A stretch of DNA of 64,000 nt from Xaviernesmea rhizosphaerae (GTDB lineage: Bacteria; Pseudomonadota; Alphaproteobacteria; Rhizobiales; Rhizobiaceae). Below, piece by piece: positions 1-7,408 of the stretch (positions are counted from its first letter, which is position 1; the number at the start of each line of letters is the position of its first letter). A program made the translations under genes and the position numbers. The notes beneath the pieces are model-generated. The model saw only the letters and a list, made by a program, of their open reading frames with translations, was not told the origin of the DNA and made no database searches. The stretch spans positions 137,964-201,963 of the forward strand of contig NZ_MKIO01000037.1 in NCBI RefSeq assembly GCF_001938945.1, read 5' to 3'.

Positions 1-95
1 AGGCCGGCGCGCCGGCCGGCCGGCTTGCCTGTCTGCGCACCTGTGGAAGTCTGGGCGCCTGTGGGAGGGGGTGTGCGCTGCTCATCGCCGCTCAT
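1..95 (-). CDS. 5' end of a hemJ-like gene (partial, runs off the window)
   Basis: An open leftward frame begins at an ATG at 95-93 that overlaps the hemE stop as ATGA, the usual sign of translational coupling, and stays open for 31 codons to the window edge. The visible N-terminus is rich in Pro, Thr, Gln and Gly and shows no domain. In other Rhizobiales the gene after hemE encodes a small membrane protein of the HemJ (protoporphyrinogen oxidase) family, followed by rho, so HemJ is the best guess from context alone. A second ATG at 85-83 lies in another frame and is less likely. The identity is inference. Confidence 0.5.
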   Translation of the reverse strand, partial: MSGDEQRTPPPTGAQTSTGAQTGKPAGRRAG

Positions 96-1126
96 GCCGC
101 ACTCCCGCGCACCCGCTCGACCAGACGGGCGACAGTGGCAGGATCGGCCTGTGGCGTGATTCCGTGGCCCAGATTGAAGATCAGCGGTCCGGAGCCTAGC
201 CCCTGCAGGATCGCGTCCACCCCTTCTTCCAGAGCAGCACCGCCCGCCACCACGCGCATCGGATCGAGATTGCCCTGCACGGGCCCGTCCTTCTGCAGCT
301 CGCGGGCAAAGTCGAGCGGCACGGTCCAGTCGAGGCCGATGGCATCGGCGCCGGTCTTCTGCCGGTAGCGCTTCAGCATCAGACCCGCGCCTTTGGCGAA
401 GGCGATGATGCGCGCCTGCGGCCGGCGGGCGCGAATGCTGTCGATCATCCGCTTGACGGGGCGAATGGCAAAGCGCTCGAATTCCGCCTCGCCCAGCACC
501 CCGGCCCAGCTGTCAAAAATCTGCACCGCATCGGCCCCGGCATCGATCTGCGCCACCAGGTAATCGGCGGAGACGTCGGCCAGGAGATCGAGCAGACGGG
601 CAAAGCTTTCGGGGTGCCGATAGGCGAAGAGCCGGGCAGGGGCCTGATCCGGCGTTCCATGTCCGGCGATCATATAGGTCGCCACGGTCCAGGGGGCGCC
701 ACTGAAGCCGAGCAGCGTGGTCTCGGCGGGCAGGCTGGCCCGGATGCGTCCGACGGCCTCCATGACCGGCGCAAGATGCGCCAGCACCGGTTCGGGATCG
801 AGCGCGGCAATGCCGTCCTCGTCGATCGGATCCATGGCCGGTCCATGGCCTTCAAGGAAGCGGACATTGCGCTTCAGCCCATCGGGAATGACGAGGATGT
901 CGGAGAACAGGATCGCCGCATCGAAGCCATAGCGGCGGATCGGCTGCAGCGTCACTTCCGTGGCCAGCTCCGGCGTATAACAGAGGTCGAGAAAGCTCCC
1001 CGCGACGGCCCGTGTGGTCCGATATTCCGGCAGGTAGCGTCCGGCCTGGCGCATCAGCCAGAGCGGCGGCGGTGAAACCGTCTGCCCCTCCAGAACCCGC
1101 ATCAGCTTCCGTTCCGGATGGGTCAC
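92..1126 (-). CDS. hemE: Uroporphyrinogen decarboxylase HemE
   Basis: Cytoplasmic enzyme that decarboxylates the four acetate side chains of uroporphyrinogen III to give coproporphyrinogen III in haem synthesis. The 344-residue product has the expected family length. It shows the signature LMRQAGRYLPEYR (about residues 24-36), the FSDIL segment with the conserved catalytic-type Asp, and a C-terminal NLGHGI motif. I chose the GTG at 1126-1124 because AGGAGA lies 5 bases upstream and because rhizobial HemE proteins begin near this PERK segment. An ATG at 1162 would add 12 residues and has no good ribosome site. The gene reads away from the proposed origin and overlaps the next leftward gene by 4 bases. 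Confidence 0.97.
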   Translation of the reverse strand: MTHPERKLMRVLEGQTVSPPPLWLMRQAGRYLPEYRTTRAVAGSFLDLCYTPELATEVTLQPIRRYGFDAAILFSDILVIPDGLKRNVRFLEGHGPAMDPIDEDGIAALDPEPVLAHLAPVMEAVGRIRASLPAETTLLGFSGAPWTVATYMIAGHGTPDQAPARLFAYRHPESFARLLDLLADVSADYLVAQIDAGADAVQIFDSWAGVLGEAEFERFAIRPVKRMIDSIRARRPQARIIAFAKGAGLMLKRYRQKTGADAIGLDWTVPLDFARELQKDGPVQGNLDPMRVVAGGAALEEGVDAILQGLGSGPLIFNLGHGITPQADPATVARLVERVRGSAA

Positions 1127-1534
1127 AGGGTTCTCCTTCAAACAAACCAAAACAGGATTCATAGGGTTTCTATTTCTAAGAGTCGGTGAGGATCAAGGAT
1201 CAAAGCCTGTCCCCAGACAGACCCTTGTCGCCAAGGCCGCGGATCTACGCGGTGAGATGTTTCGCCCACAGCGGCCGGCAAGTGTCACACAAGCGGAAAT
1301 TCCTCAGGCAGGCCAAAGGCTTGGCGCCAAAGAACCGCTGTGGGCAGGCTGTGGATAGCCTGCGGGCGGACGCGACGGACTGTCGCGGCTGCGAGTCTTA
1401 TCAACAGGGCCGGCGAAACCTGCTCCTCGTCACTGTCAATTGTGCATAACTTTCCCTTTGTCCTCTTGCCTTCGCGCCCGCCCCGGTGTCAGGTCGCCGC
1501 TGTCCCGCTTTATCAACAGGCGCCGGAGAATAGC
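1127..1534. other. oriC: Probable chromosomal replication origin (oriC) between hemE and the DUF299 gene
   Basis: This 408-base gap separates two divergent genes. It holds four 9-mers that each match the DnaA box TTATCCACA at 8 of 9 positions: 1350-1358 (reverse, CTATCCACA), 1398-1406 (TTATCAACA), 1441-1449 (reverse, TTATGCACA) and 1510-1518 (TTATCAACA). Three GANTC sites, the CcrM methylation target, lie at 1156-1160, 1180-1184 and 1393-1397; the last abuts a DnaA box. In Caulobacter, Rickettsia and Sinorhizobium the chromosomal origin lies next to hemE, so position and motifs agree. Function is inferred. Confidence 0.75.
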
Positions 1535-2356
1535 GTGGAGAACCGCAAGACCTACTTTCATCTCCACCTGATTTCGGACTCGACGGGGGAGACCTTGATC
1601 GCGGCGGGCCGGGCGGCCACCGCCCAGTTTCAGGCCTATCACGCGGTCGAGCACGTCTATCCGCTGATCCGGAACCGCAAGCAGCTGATGCAGGTGATCG
1701 AGTCGATCGATGGCGCGCCCGGCATCGTGCTGTTCACGATCGTCGACCGCGAGCTGGCGCAGCTGGTGACGAGCGAGTGCCAGCGGCTGGGCGTGCCCTG
1801 TGTGGCCGTGCTCGATCCGATCATCGACCTGTTCCAGTCCTATCTCGGCACCGCCTCGCGCCGGCGCTCGGGCGCGCAGCATGTGATGGATGCCGATTAT
1901 TTCGCCCGCATCGATGCGCTGACCTTCACCATGGATCACGACGACGGCCAGCTGCCGGTGGATTTCAACGAGGCGGATGTGGTGCTGGTCGGCATCAGCC
2001 GCACCTCGAAGACGCCGACGAGCATCTATCTGGCCAACAGGGGCATCCGCACGGCCAATCTGCCGATCGTGCCTGGCGTGCCCTTGCCGGAGGGGCTGCT
2101 CGGCGCCACCCGGCCGCTGATCGTCGGGCTCGTCGCCACCACCGAGCGCATTGCCCAGGTCAGGCAGAACCGGGTGCTCGGCGCCACCACCGATTACCAC
2201 GGCGCCGACTATATCGACCGCGCCGTGATCAATGAGGAGCTGCGCTATGCCCGCCAGCTCTGCGGGCGGCATGGCTGGCCGATCATCGACGTCACCCGCC
2301 GCTCGATCGAGGAGACCGCCGCCGCCATCGTTGCCCTGCGCCCGAGGCTGCGCTAA
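1535..2356 (+). CDS. Pyruvate phosphate dikinase regulatory protein (DUF299 kinase/pyrophosphorylase)
   Basis: Bifunctional regulator that inactivates its dikinase target by ADP-dependent phosphorylation of a Thr and reactivates it by Pi-dependent pyrophosphorylysis. In rhizobia the target is probably pyruvate phosphate dikinase rather than PEP synthase. The 273-residue product has the family length. It begins with the typical ENRKTYFHLHLISDSTGET segment and carries the P-loop-like GISRTSKTPT at residues 153-162. The start is GTG at 1535, with GGAG 6 bases upstream; a longer frame upstream would read through the DnaA boxes. A DnaA-box-like site ends 17 bases before the start, so expression may respond to origin activity (inference). 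pckA, another gene of the PEP node, lies 39 kb away. Confidence 0.93.
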   Translation: MENRKTYFHLHLISDSTGETLIAAGRAATAQFQAYHAVEHVYPLIRNRKQLMQVIESIDGAPGIVLFTIVDRELAQLVTSECQRLGVPCVAVLDPIIDLFQSYLGTASRRRSGAQHVMDADYFARIDALTFTMDHDDGQLPVDFNEADVVLVGISRTSKTPTSIYLANRGIRTANLPIVPGVPLPEGLLGATRPLIVGLVATTERIAQVRQNRVLGATTDYHGADYIDRAVINEELRYARQLCGRHGWPIIDVTRRSIEETAAAIVALRPRLR

Positions 2357-2479
2357 GCGGGCATGCCGTTCATCACTGTCCCCGTCCCGCCGTTGTTATC
2401 TCTGCGTGGGTGCGGATCGCAGATCATCCGGCTGCCGGCCTGCGCGCCGCCGCATCCGGTCCCGTCAGGAGCAACCGTC

Positions 2480-3079
2480 ATGGCCGAGCCTCTTCTTCTT
2501 GCCTCCGCGAGCCCGTTCCGCCGCATGCTTCTCGAAAATGCCGGCCTGGCGATCGAATGGCTGGCGGCGAGGGTCGATGAGCGGGCGCTGGAAGCGCCGC
2601 TGGCGGCGGCAGGCATCGCGCCGGATATGCTCGCCCAGGCGCTGGCCGATGCCAAGGCACTGGAAGTGTCCGCCCGCCGCCCCGATGCGCTGGTGATCGG
2701 CGGTGACCAGACCCTGTCGCTGGGCGCACGCGTGTTTCACAAGCCGCGCAGCCGCGAGGAGGCGAAGGCCCATCTTCAGAATTTCTCCGGCAAGACCCAT
2801 CTGCTCAACAGCGCGGTGACGCTGGCGCTGAACGGCGTCGTGGTCTGGCGCCATGTCAGCCAGGCGCGGATGAGCGTGCGACCGCTGTCCGAGGGCTTCA
2901 TCGAGGGCTATCTCGACCGGGTCGGCGAAAGCGTTTACCTGAGTGTCGGCGCCTATCAGCTCGAAGGCCTGGGCATCCAGCTGTTCGAGGCGATCGACGG
3001 CGACTATTTCACCGTGCTTGGTCTGCCGCTTCTGCCGCTGCTCGCCGAACTGCGGAAACAGGGCAGGATCGATGTCTGA
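2480..3079 (+). CDS. maf: Maf-family nucleotide pyrophosphatase
   Basis: Maf proteins hydrolyse non-canonical or modified nucleoside triphosphates to monophosphates. The YceF subgroup, which this most resembles, prefers 7-methyl-GTP. The 199-residue product has the SASPFRR motif at residues 9-15, GGDQTLSLG with the catalytic-type Asp, and the YQLEG segment near the C-terminus. The ATG at 2480 follows AGGAG at 2468-2472. An in-frame upstream extension to 2363 is unlikely because rhizobial homologues begin at this point. It overlaps aroE by 8 bases, and a near-perfect parS covers its stop codon. Confidence 0.93.
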   Translation: MAEPLLLASASPFRRMLLENAGLAIEWLAARVDERALEAPLAAAGIAPDMLAQALADAKALEVSARRPDALVIGGDQTLSLGARVFHKPRSREEAKAHLQNFSGKTHLLNSAVTLALNGVVVWRHVSQARMSVRPLSEGFIEGYLDRVGESVYLSVGAYQLEGLGIQLFEAIDGDYFTVLGLPLLPLLAELRKQGRIDV

Positions 3080-3929
3080 TTCACGTGAAACATTTGTTAA
3101 CCATGCCTTCGTCACCGGCTTCCCGGTCAGGCACTCCCGCTCGCCGCTGATCCACGGCCACTGGCTGAAGGCGCTGGGGATTTCCGGATCCTATCGCGCC
3201 GTCGAGGTGACGCCGGAGGCCTTCCCCGCCTTCATCGCTGCGCTCAAGGATGGCTCAAGCGGATTTGCCGGCGGCAATGTCACCATTCCGCATAAAGAGC
3301 TCGCCTTCGCGCTGGCCGACCGGCCCGACGACCTCTCGGAGGAACTGGGCGCGGCCAACACGCTCTGGCTGGAAGACGGCGCGCTGCGCGCCACCAACAC
3401 CGACGGCGCCGGCTTCACCCGCAATCTGGACCAGCGCGCGCCCGGCTGGGCGGACTGTGACAGCGCCGTGGTGCTGGGCGCCGGAGGGGCGAGCCGCGCC
3501 GTTCTGCAAGCTCTGCGCGACAGAGGCATTGCCCGCATCCATGTGCTTAACCGCACGGTGGCCCGCGCGCAGGAACTGGCCGACCGCTTCGGCCCGGCCC
3601 TGAGCGCTCATCCGATGGAAGCCTATGACGAAGTGGCGCAGGGCGCCGGCCTGGTGGTCAACACCACCTCGCTCGGCATGGACGGTGCGCCGGTCCCGGA
3701 TTTCGATTTCAGCCGGCTCGCGCCCGAGGCCATCGTCACCGACATCGTCTATGTACCGCTGATGACGCCTTTCCTCCAGCAGGCCGAGGCGCAAGGGCGT
3801 CGCACCGTCGACGGTCTCGGCATGCTGCTGCATCAGGCAGCGCCGGGCTTTGCCCGCTGGTTCGGCGCGATGCCCGAGGTGGATGAGCGGCTGCGCGATC
3901 TGGTCATCGCCGACATGGCGGCGCACTGA
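3072..3929 (+). CDS. aroE: Shikimate dehydrogenase AroE
   Basis: NADP-dependent reduction of 3-dehydroshikimate to shikimate in aromatic amino acid synthesis. The 285-residue product shows the substrate-binding HSRSPL segment at residues 21-26, the catalytic Lys75 in NVTIPHK, the NTDGAGF Asp, the dinucleotide loop GAGGASRAV, and VNTTSLGM. The ATG at 3072 overlaps the maf stop by 8 bases. The coaE start follows its stop after 1 base, so maf, aroE, coaE and dnaQ probably form one transcription unit. The 5' end of the gene carries the parS site, which constrains codons 2-7. Confidence 0.96.
   Translation: MSDSRETFVNHAFVTGFPVRHSRSPLIHGHWLKALGISGSYRAVEVTPEAFPAFIAALKDGSSGFAGGNVTIPHKELAFALADRPDDLSEELGAANTLWLEDGALRATNTDGAGFTRNLDQRAPGWADCDSAVVLGAGGASRAVLQALRDRGIARIHVLNRTVARAQELADRFGPALSAHPMEAYDEVAQGAGLVVNTTSLGMDGAPVPDFDFSRLAPEAIVTDIVYVPLMTPFLQQAEAQGRRTVDGLGMLLHQAAPGFARWFGAMPEVDERLRDLVIADMAAH
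3077..3092. other. parS: parS site (ParB binding), 15 of 16 matches
   Basis: The 16 bases TGATTCACGTGAAACA differ from the widely conserved parS TGTTTCACGTGAAACA only at position 3. The site covers the maf stop codon and aroE codons 2-7, about 1.5 kb from the proposed oriC. parS sites cluster near the origin in most bacterial chromosomes and often lie inside genes. ParB binding here is inferred. Confidence 0.8.
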
Positions 3930-3930
3930 G

Positions 3931-4572
3931 ATGGGCGCGACGGACGAGACCGGCAGCGCATCGCCTGCCCAGGCATCGGCTGCGAGGCCGCGGGTCCTGG
4001 GTCTCACCGGCTCGATCGGCATGGGCAAGTCGACCACGGCCGGCTTCTTCGCCGCACTCGGCGTTCCCGTGAACGATGCCGACGCCGTGGTCCATGCGCT
4101 TTATCGCGGCGAAGCGGTGGCGCCGGTCGAAGCCGCATTTCCCGGGGTGACGGCCGATGGTGTCGTCGACCGCGTGAAGCTGGCGCAGGTGCTGACGCGC
4201 GATCCCGCCGGCTTCAAGCGGCTGGAGGCGATCGTCCATCCGCTGGTGCGCGCCCGCGAGGCAGCCTTTCTCGCCGAGCACCGCGCGCTGGGAACGCCGC
4301 TCGTCGTCCTCGACATTCCGCTTCTCTTCGAGACCGGAGCGCAGGACCGCGTCGATCGGATCGTCGTCGTGACGTGCTCGCCGGAGATCCAGAGGGCACG
4401 GGTGCTGCAGCGACCGGGGATGACCGAGGAGAAATTCGCGCTGATCCTCGCGCGCCAGGTGCCGGATGCGGTAAAGCGGGAGGGCGCCGATTATATCATC
4501 GATACCGGCCTGGGGCTGGATGCGGCCCGCGCGGCCGTCGCCGCCATCGTCAAGGAGTGCGCTGATGCGTGA
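3931..4572 (+). CDS. coaE: Dephospho-CoA kinase CoaE
   Basis: Phosphorylates the 3'-hydroxyl of dephospho-CoA, the last step of CoA synthesis. The 213-residue product carries the P-loop GLTGSIGMGKST at residues 24-35, the DADAVVH segment, and LLFETG followed by VVVVTCSPEIQ, as in other CoaE proteins. The ATG at 3931 is one base after the aroE stop. It gives a polar extension of about 20 residues before the P-loop, slightly longer than usual, but no later start precedes the first beta strand. coaA (pantothenate kinase, first step of the same pathway) lies at 44.5-45.5 kb. Confidence 0.95.
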   Translation: MGATDETGSASPAQASAARPRVLGLTGSIGMGKSTTAGFFAALGVPVNDADAVVHALYRGEAVAPVEAAFPGVTADGVVDRVKLAQVLTRDPAGFKRLEAIVHPLVRAREAAFLAEHRALGTPLVVLDIPLLFETGAQDRVDRIVVVTCSPEIQRARVLQRPGMTEEKFALILARQVPDAVKREGADYIIDTGLGLDAARAAVAAIVKECADA

Positions 4573-5275
4573 GATCATCTTCGATACCGAAACCACCGGG
4601 CTCGACAACAAGCTCGACCGCGTGATCGAAATCGGCGGGGTGGAACTCGACAATCATTTCCCGACCGGACGCACCTTTCACGTCTATATCAATCCCGGCG
4701 ACCGCGCGGTGCACCCAGAAGCGCTGGCGGTGCACGGCATCACCGACGACTTCCTCAAGGACAAGCCGCGCTTCGAGGAGGTGGTCGAGCAATTGGTCGA
4801 CTTCTTCGGCGATGCCCGCTGGGTGGCGCACAATGCCACCTTCGACATGGGCTTCATCAATGCCGAATTCGCTCGGCTCGGCCGCGCGCCTGTGCCGGCC
4901 GACAAGGTGCTGGACACGCTGGCGCTTGCCCGCCGCAAGCATCCCATGGGCCCGAATTCGCTCGATGCGCTCTGCCGGCGCTACGGCATCGACAATTCCC
5001 ACCGCACCAAGCACGGGGCGCTGCTCGACTCCGAACTGCTGGCCGAAGTCTATATCGAGATGATCGGCGGCCGCCAGGCCGCGCTCGGTCTGGCGACGGC
5101 AGACCAGGGCAGGGCGGACCGGCAGGAGGATGGAGAGGTCGTGACGGTGGCGAGCCGGCGCCCGCGGCCCCTGCCGCCGCGGCTCAGCGAGGCCGAGCGT
5201 CTGGCCCATGCCGAACTCGTCGGCAAGCTCGGCGACAAGGCGATCTGGGCGCGCTACGAACCGCCCGGGACGTGA
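4565..5275 (+). CDS. dnaQ: DNA polymerase III epsilon subunit (3'-5' proofreading exonuclease)
   Basis: Proofreading exonuclease of the replicative polymerase. The 236-residue product has all three Exo motifs of the DEDDh class: FDTETTGLD near the N-terminus, NATFDMGFINAEF in the middle, and HGALLDSELLA with the catalytic His and Asp. The C-terminal tail, rich in Arg and Pro, corresponds to the polymerase-contacting region. The ATG at 4565 follows AAGGAG and overlaps coaE by 8 bases. A bidirectional terminator at 5390-5425 ends the unit. The coaE-dnaQ-secB order is common in rhizobia. Confidence 0.96.
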   Translation: MREIIFDTETTGLDNKLDRVIEIGGVELDNHFPTGRTFHVYINPGDRAVHPEALAVHGITDDFLKDKPRFEEVVEQLVDFFGDARWVAHNATFDMGFINAEFARLGRAPVPADKVLDTLALARRKHPMGPNSLDALCRRYGIDNSHRTKHGALLDSELLAEVYIEMIGGRQAALGLATADQGRADRQEDGEVVTVASRRPRPLPPRLSEAERLAHAELVGKLGDKAIWARYEPPGT

Positions 5276-5389
5276 TGCACCTGGCTTCGATCGCGAACCG
5301 CCCATGGAGCGCCTGGGCGAGGTCCGGCAGGCCCGCTGCGCTTGACGACGGGGCCGGTGAAGGATCATCCGCCAGAAGCGACCGATAAA

Positions 5390-5425
5390 AAAACGCCCGG
5401 GCTGGTGACCAGCGCCGGGCGTTTT
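5390..5425. terminator. Bidirectional terminator between dnaQ and secB
   Basis: A GC-rich hairpin pairs CGCCCGG (5394-5400) with CCGGGCG (5415-5421). Further pairing of GCTGGT and ACCAGC lies inside. An A run precedes it and a T run follows, so it can terminate both converging transcripts. Confidence 0.85.
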
Positions 5426-5451
5426 GCCGTTCATCAGGGACGGATGTCCGA

Positions 5452-5934
5452 TCAGTTGGTGTTGGCCGAGACCTGCGAACGAACCTTTTCCTCGGCCATG
5501 CGCTGGGTGAACATTTCGGCGAAGTCGATCGGGTCGATCATCAGCGGCGGGAAGCCGCCATTGCGCGTGGCGTCGGCAATGATCTGGCGGGCGAAGGGGA
5601 AGAGGAGGCGCGGGCACTCGATGAAGAGCAGCGGCAGCATGTGCTCCTGCGGGAAGCCGGTGACGCGGAACACGCCGCCATAGGCAAGCTCTGCGTTGAA
5701 GATCGTCCGGTCACCTTCGGTCGCCACGGCATTCAGCGTCAGGATGACGTCGAACTCCGTCTCCGACAGCGGATTGGCGTTGACATTGACGTTGATGTTG
5801 ATCGACGGGGCCTTGTCGCGCGCCTGAAGCGAACGCGGTGCGCCGGGATTTTCGAACGAGAGATCCTTGACGTACTGGGCCAGGATGTTCAGCGAGGGGG
5901 ACTGAGCAGCCCCGTTGCCATTCGTTTCGCTCAT
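5452..5934 (-). CDS. secB: Protein-export chaperone SecB
   Basis: Tetrameric cytoplasmic chaperone that keeps secretory preproteins unfolded and delivers them to SecA. The 160-residue product has the SecB core, including the YVKDLSFENP segment and ECPRLLFPFARQIIADATRNGGFPP-type C-terminal region. I chose the ATG at 5934 because homologues begin MSE/MTE just before a short polar leader. An upstream in-frame ATG at 5979 would add 15 residues. It converges with dnaQ across a shared terminator. fxsA lies upstream on the same strand. Confidence 0.96.
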   Translation of the reverse strand: MSETNGNGAAQSPSLNILAQYVKDLSFENPGAPRSLQARDKAPSININVNVNANPLSETEFDVILTLNAVATEGDRTIFNAELAYGGVFRVTGFPQEHMLPLLFIECPRLLFPFARQIIADATRNGGFPPLMIDPIDFAEMFTQRMAEEKVRSQVSANTN

Positions 5935-6038
5935 GATGTCTCTTCCCTTCAGGGTCTTTGGGTCAAGGCGCTCTAGCATCTCGCCCGGATGCTTACAACC
6001 CGGCGGTTTCCCGGCATTCCGGGCCGCCGCCAGCGCGC

Positions 6039-6548
6039 TCAGGGAAGCCGGCGGAAATCCTCGTCATCGGCTTTGCCGTCCTGCGGTTTCGGCCGGTCGG
6101 TCGAGAATTCGTCGGCGTCGAGATCGATGATCTGGGCATTGCGGCGGGCGCCACCCTCCGGCCGGGGCCCGCGCGTCGTCCGGGTGGTCACGATCACGAT
6201 CCGGCGCGCCACCAGCTTCCAGGCCAGCGCGCGCACCGGCGGCAGGAACAGCAGGATGCCGAGAATGTCGGTGAGGAAGCCGGGCAGGATCAGGAGAAAG
6301 CCGGCGACCACGATCATGGCGGCATGCACCAGCTCGCGGCCCGCATCCTCGCCGTTTCGCGCGGCGGCGGCGATGCGCTTCAGCGCATCCAGGCCCTGAT
6401 GCTTGAGGAGCAGCGCGCCTGACACGGCCGAGACCAGCACGAGCAGGAGCGTCCAGCCGACGCCGATATGGCGCCCGACATAGATGAAGGTGGCGATCTC
6501 CAGAAGCGGCAGGGCAAAGAGCGCGAGCGGCAGGAGGAGCAGTCGCAT
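6039..6548 (-). CDS. fxsA: FxsA family membrane protein
   Basis: Inner-membrane protein named for suppression of F-plasmid exclusion of phage T7 when overproduced; its physiological role is not established. The 169-residue product has hydrophobic segments at about residues 3-24, 29-48 and 77-104. It shows the family's GxGWTLLLVL and LLxPGFLTDxLG patterns, with the latter as LILPGFLTDILGILL, followed by a basic, polar cytoplasmic tail rich in Arg and Asp. It starts at the ATG 6548 and diverges from the Tim44-like gene. Confidence 0.9.
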   Translation of the reverse strand: MRLLLLPLALFALPLLEIATFIYVGRHIGVGWTLLLVLVSAVSGALLLKHQGLDALKRIAAAARNGEDAGRELVHAAMIVVAGFLLILPGFLTDILGILLFLPPVRALAWKLVARRIVIVTTRTTRGPRPEGGARRNAQIIDLDADEFSTDRPKPQDGKADDEDFRRLP

Positions 6549-6703
6549 GAGCGGGCCTTTCGATAAAGTGATCGGATAGGCCCCTTCGTCATGAAGAGAC
6601 CCGGGTGAGGGCCGGCATCAAGACGAGAGGACCATTTGAATGATACAGTCTGCCGGACTATATGGTTTCTCATCATCACGGCAAACAGCGGTATCGGATC
6701 GAA

Positions 6704-7405
6704 ATGGGCTCTCTGGACTTCGTCACTTTGTTTTTCATGGTGGCTGCCGTCATCATTTTCATCCAGCTGCGCTCCGTGCTCGGCCGGCGCACCGGCAATG
6801 AAAAGCCTCCGGTCGATCCCTTTTCGCCCGCAGACGGCGATCGCCAGCCGCAGGCAACCGGCAAGGTGGTGCAGCTGCCGCGCCGCGATGGCGCGCCCGC
6901 GCCGGCAGAGGAGCGCTACAGGGCGGTCGATGCCTTCGCCCCCGCCGACAGCGAGATCAACGCCCAGCTGCGGCGCGTGGTGGATGCGGATCAGAGCTTC
7001 GATCCCAAGGAATTCGTCGCCGGCGCCCGCATGGCCTATGAAATGATTGTGATGGCCTTTGCTGAAGGTGACCGCAAGACGCTGAAGAGCCTCCTGTCGC
7101 GTGAGGTCTATGAGGGTTTCGACGCCGCGATCACCGAGCGCGAGCAGCGCGGCGAGACGGTCAAGTCCACCTTCGTCGGCATCGACAAGAGCGACATCGT
7201 CCAGGCCGAGATGCGCGGCAGCGAGGCCCAGCTGACGCTCAGCATCGTCAGCCATCTGATCTCGGCCACCTTCGACAAGGCCGGCACCGTGATCGATGGT
7301 GACGCGGAGGCGGTCTCCGAGGTCAAGGACCTGTGGACCTTCGCCCGCGACACGCGCTCGCGCGATCCCAACTGGAAGCTGATCGCCACTGAATCGGAAG
7401 GCTGA
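6704..7405 (+). CDS. Tim44-like domain protein, membrane anchored
   Basis: The 233-residue product starts with one hydrophobic segment (residues 5-22), then a Pro- and Asp-rich linker (about 30-85), then a Tim44/MBA1-type domain that includes DPKEFVAGARMAYE and FARDTRSRDPNWKL. Tim44 of mitochondria links the Tim23 channel to Hsp70. The bacterial relatives sit at the inner membrane and their role is poorly defined. I chose the ATG at 6704 because rhizobial homologues begin MGS just before the hydrophobic stretch; an in-frame start at 6662 would add a His-rich extension. mltA follows after 3 bases and smr overlaps mltA, so the three are probably co-transcribed. Confidence 0.88.
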   Translation: MGSLDFVTLFFMVAAVIIFIQLRSVLGRRTGNEKPPVDPFSPADGDRQPQATGKVVQLPRRDGAPAPAEERYRAVDAFAPADSEINAQLRRVVDADQSFDPKEFVAGARMAYEMIVMAFAEGDRKTLKSLLSREVYEGFDAAITEREQRGETVKSTFVGIDKSDIVQAEMRGSEAQLTLSIVSHLISATFDKAGTVIDGDAEAVSEVKDLWTFARDTRSRDPNWKLIATESEG

Positions 7406-7408
7406 TCC

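Noticed and set aside
3097..3104. CtrA half-site-like TTAACCAT
   Set aside because: A lone half-site within the aroE coding sequence, with no paired TTAA at the right spacing; likely chance.
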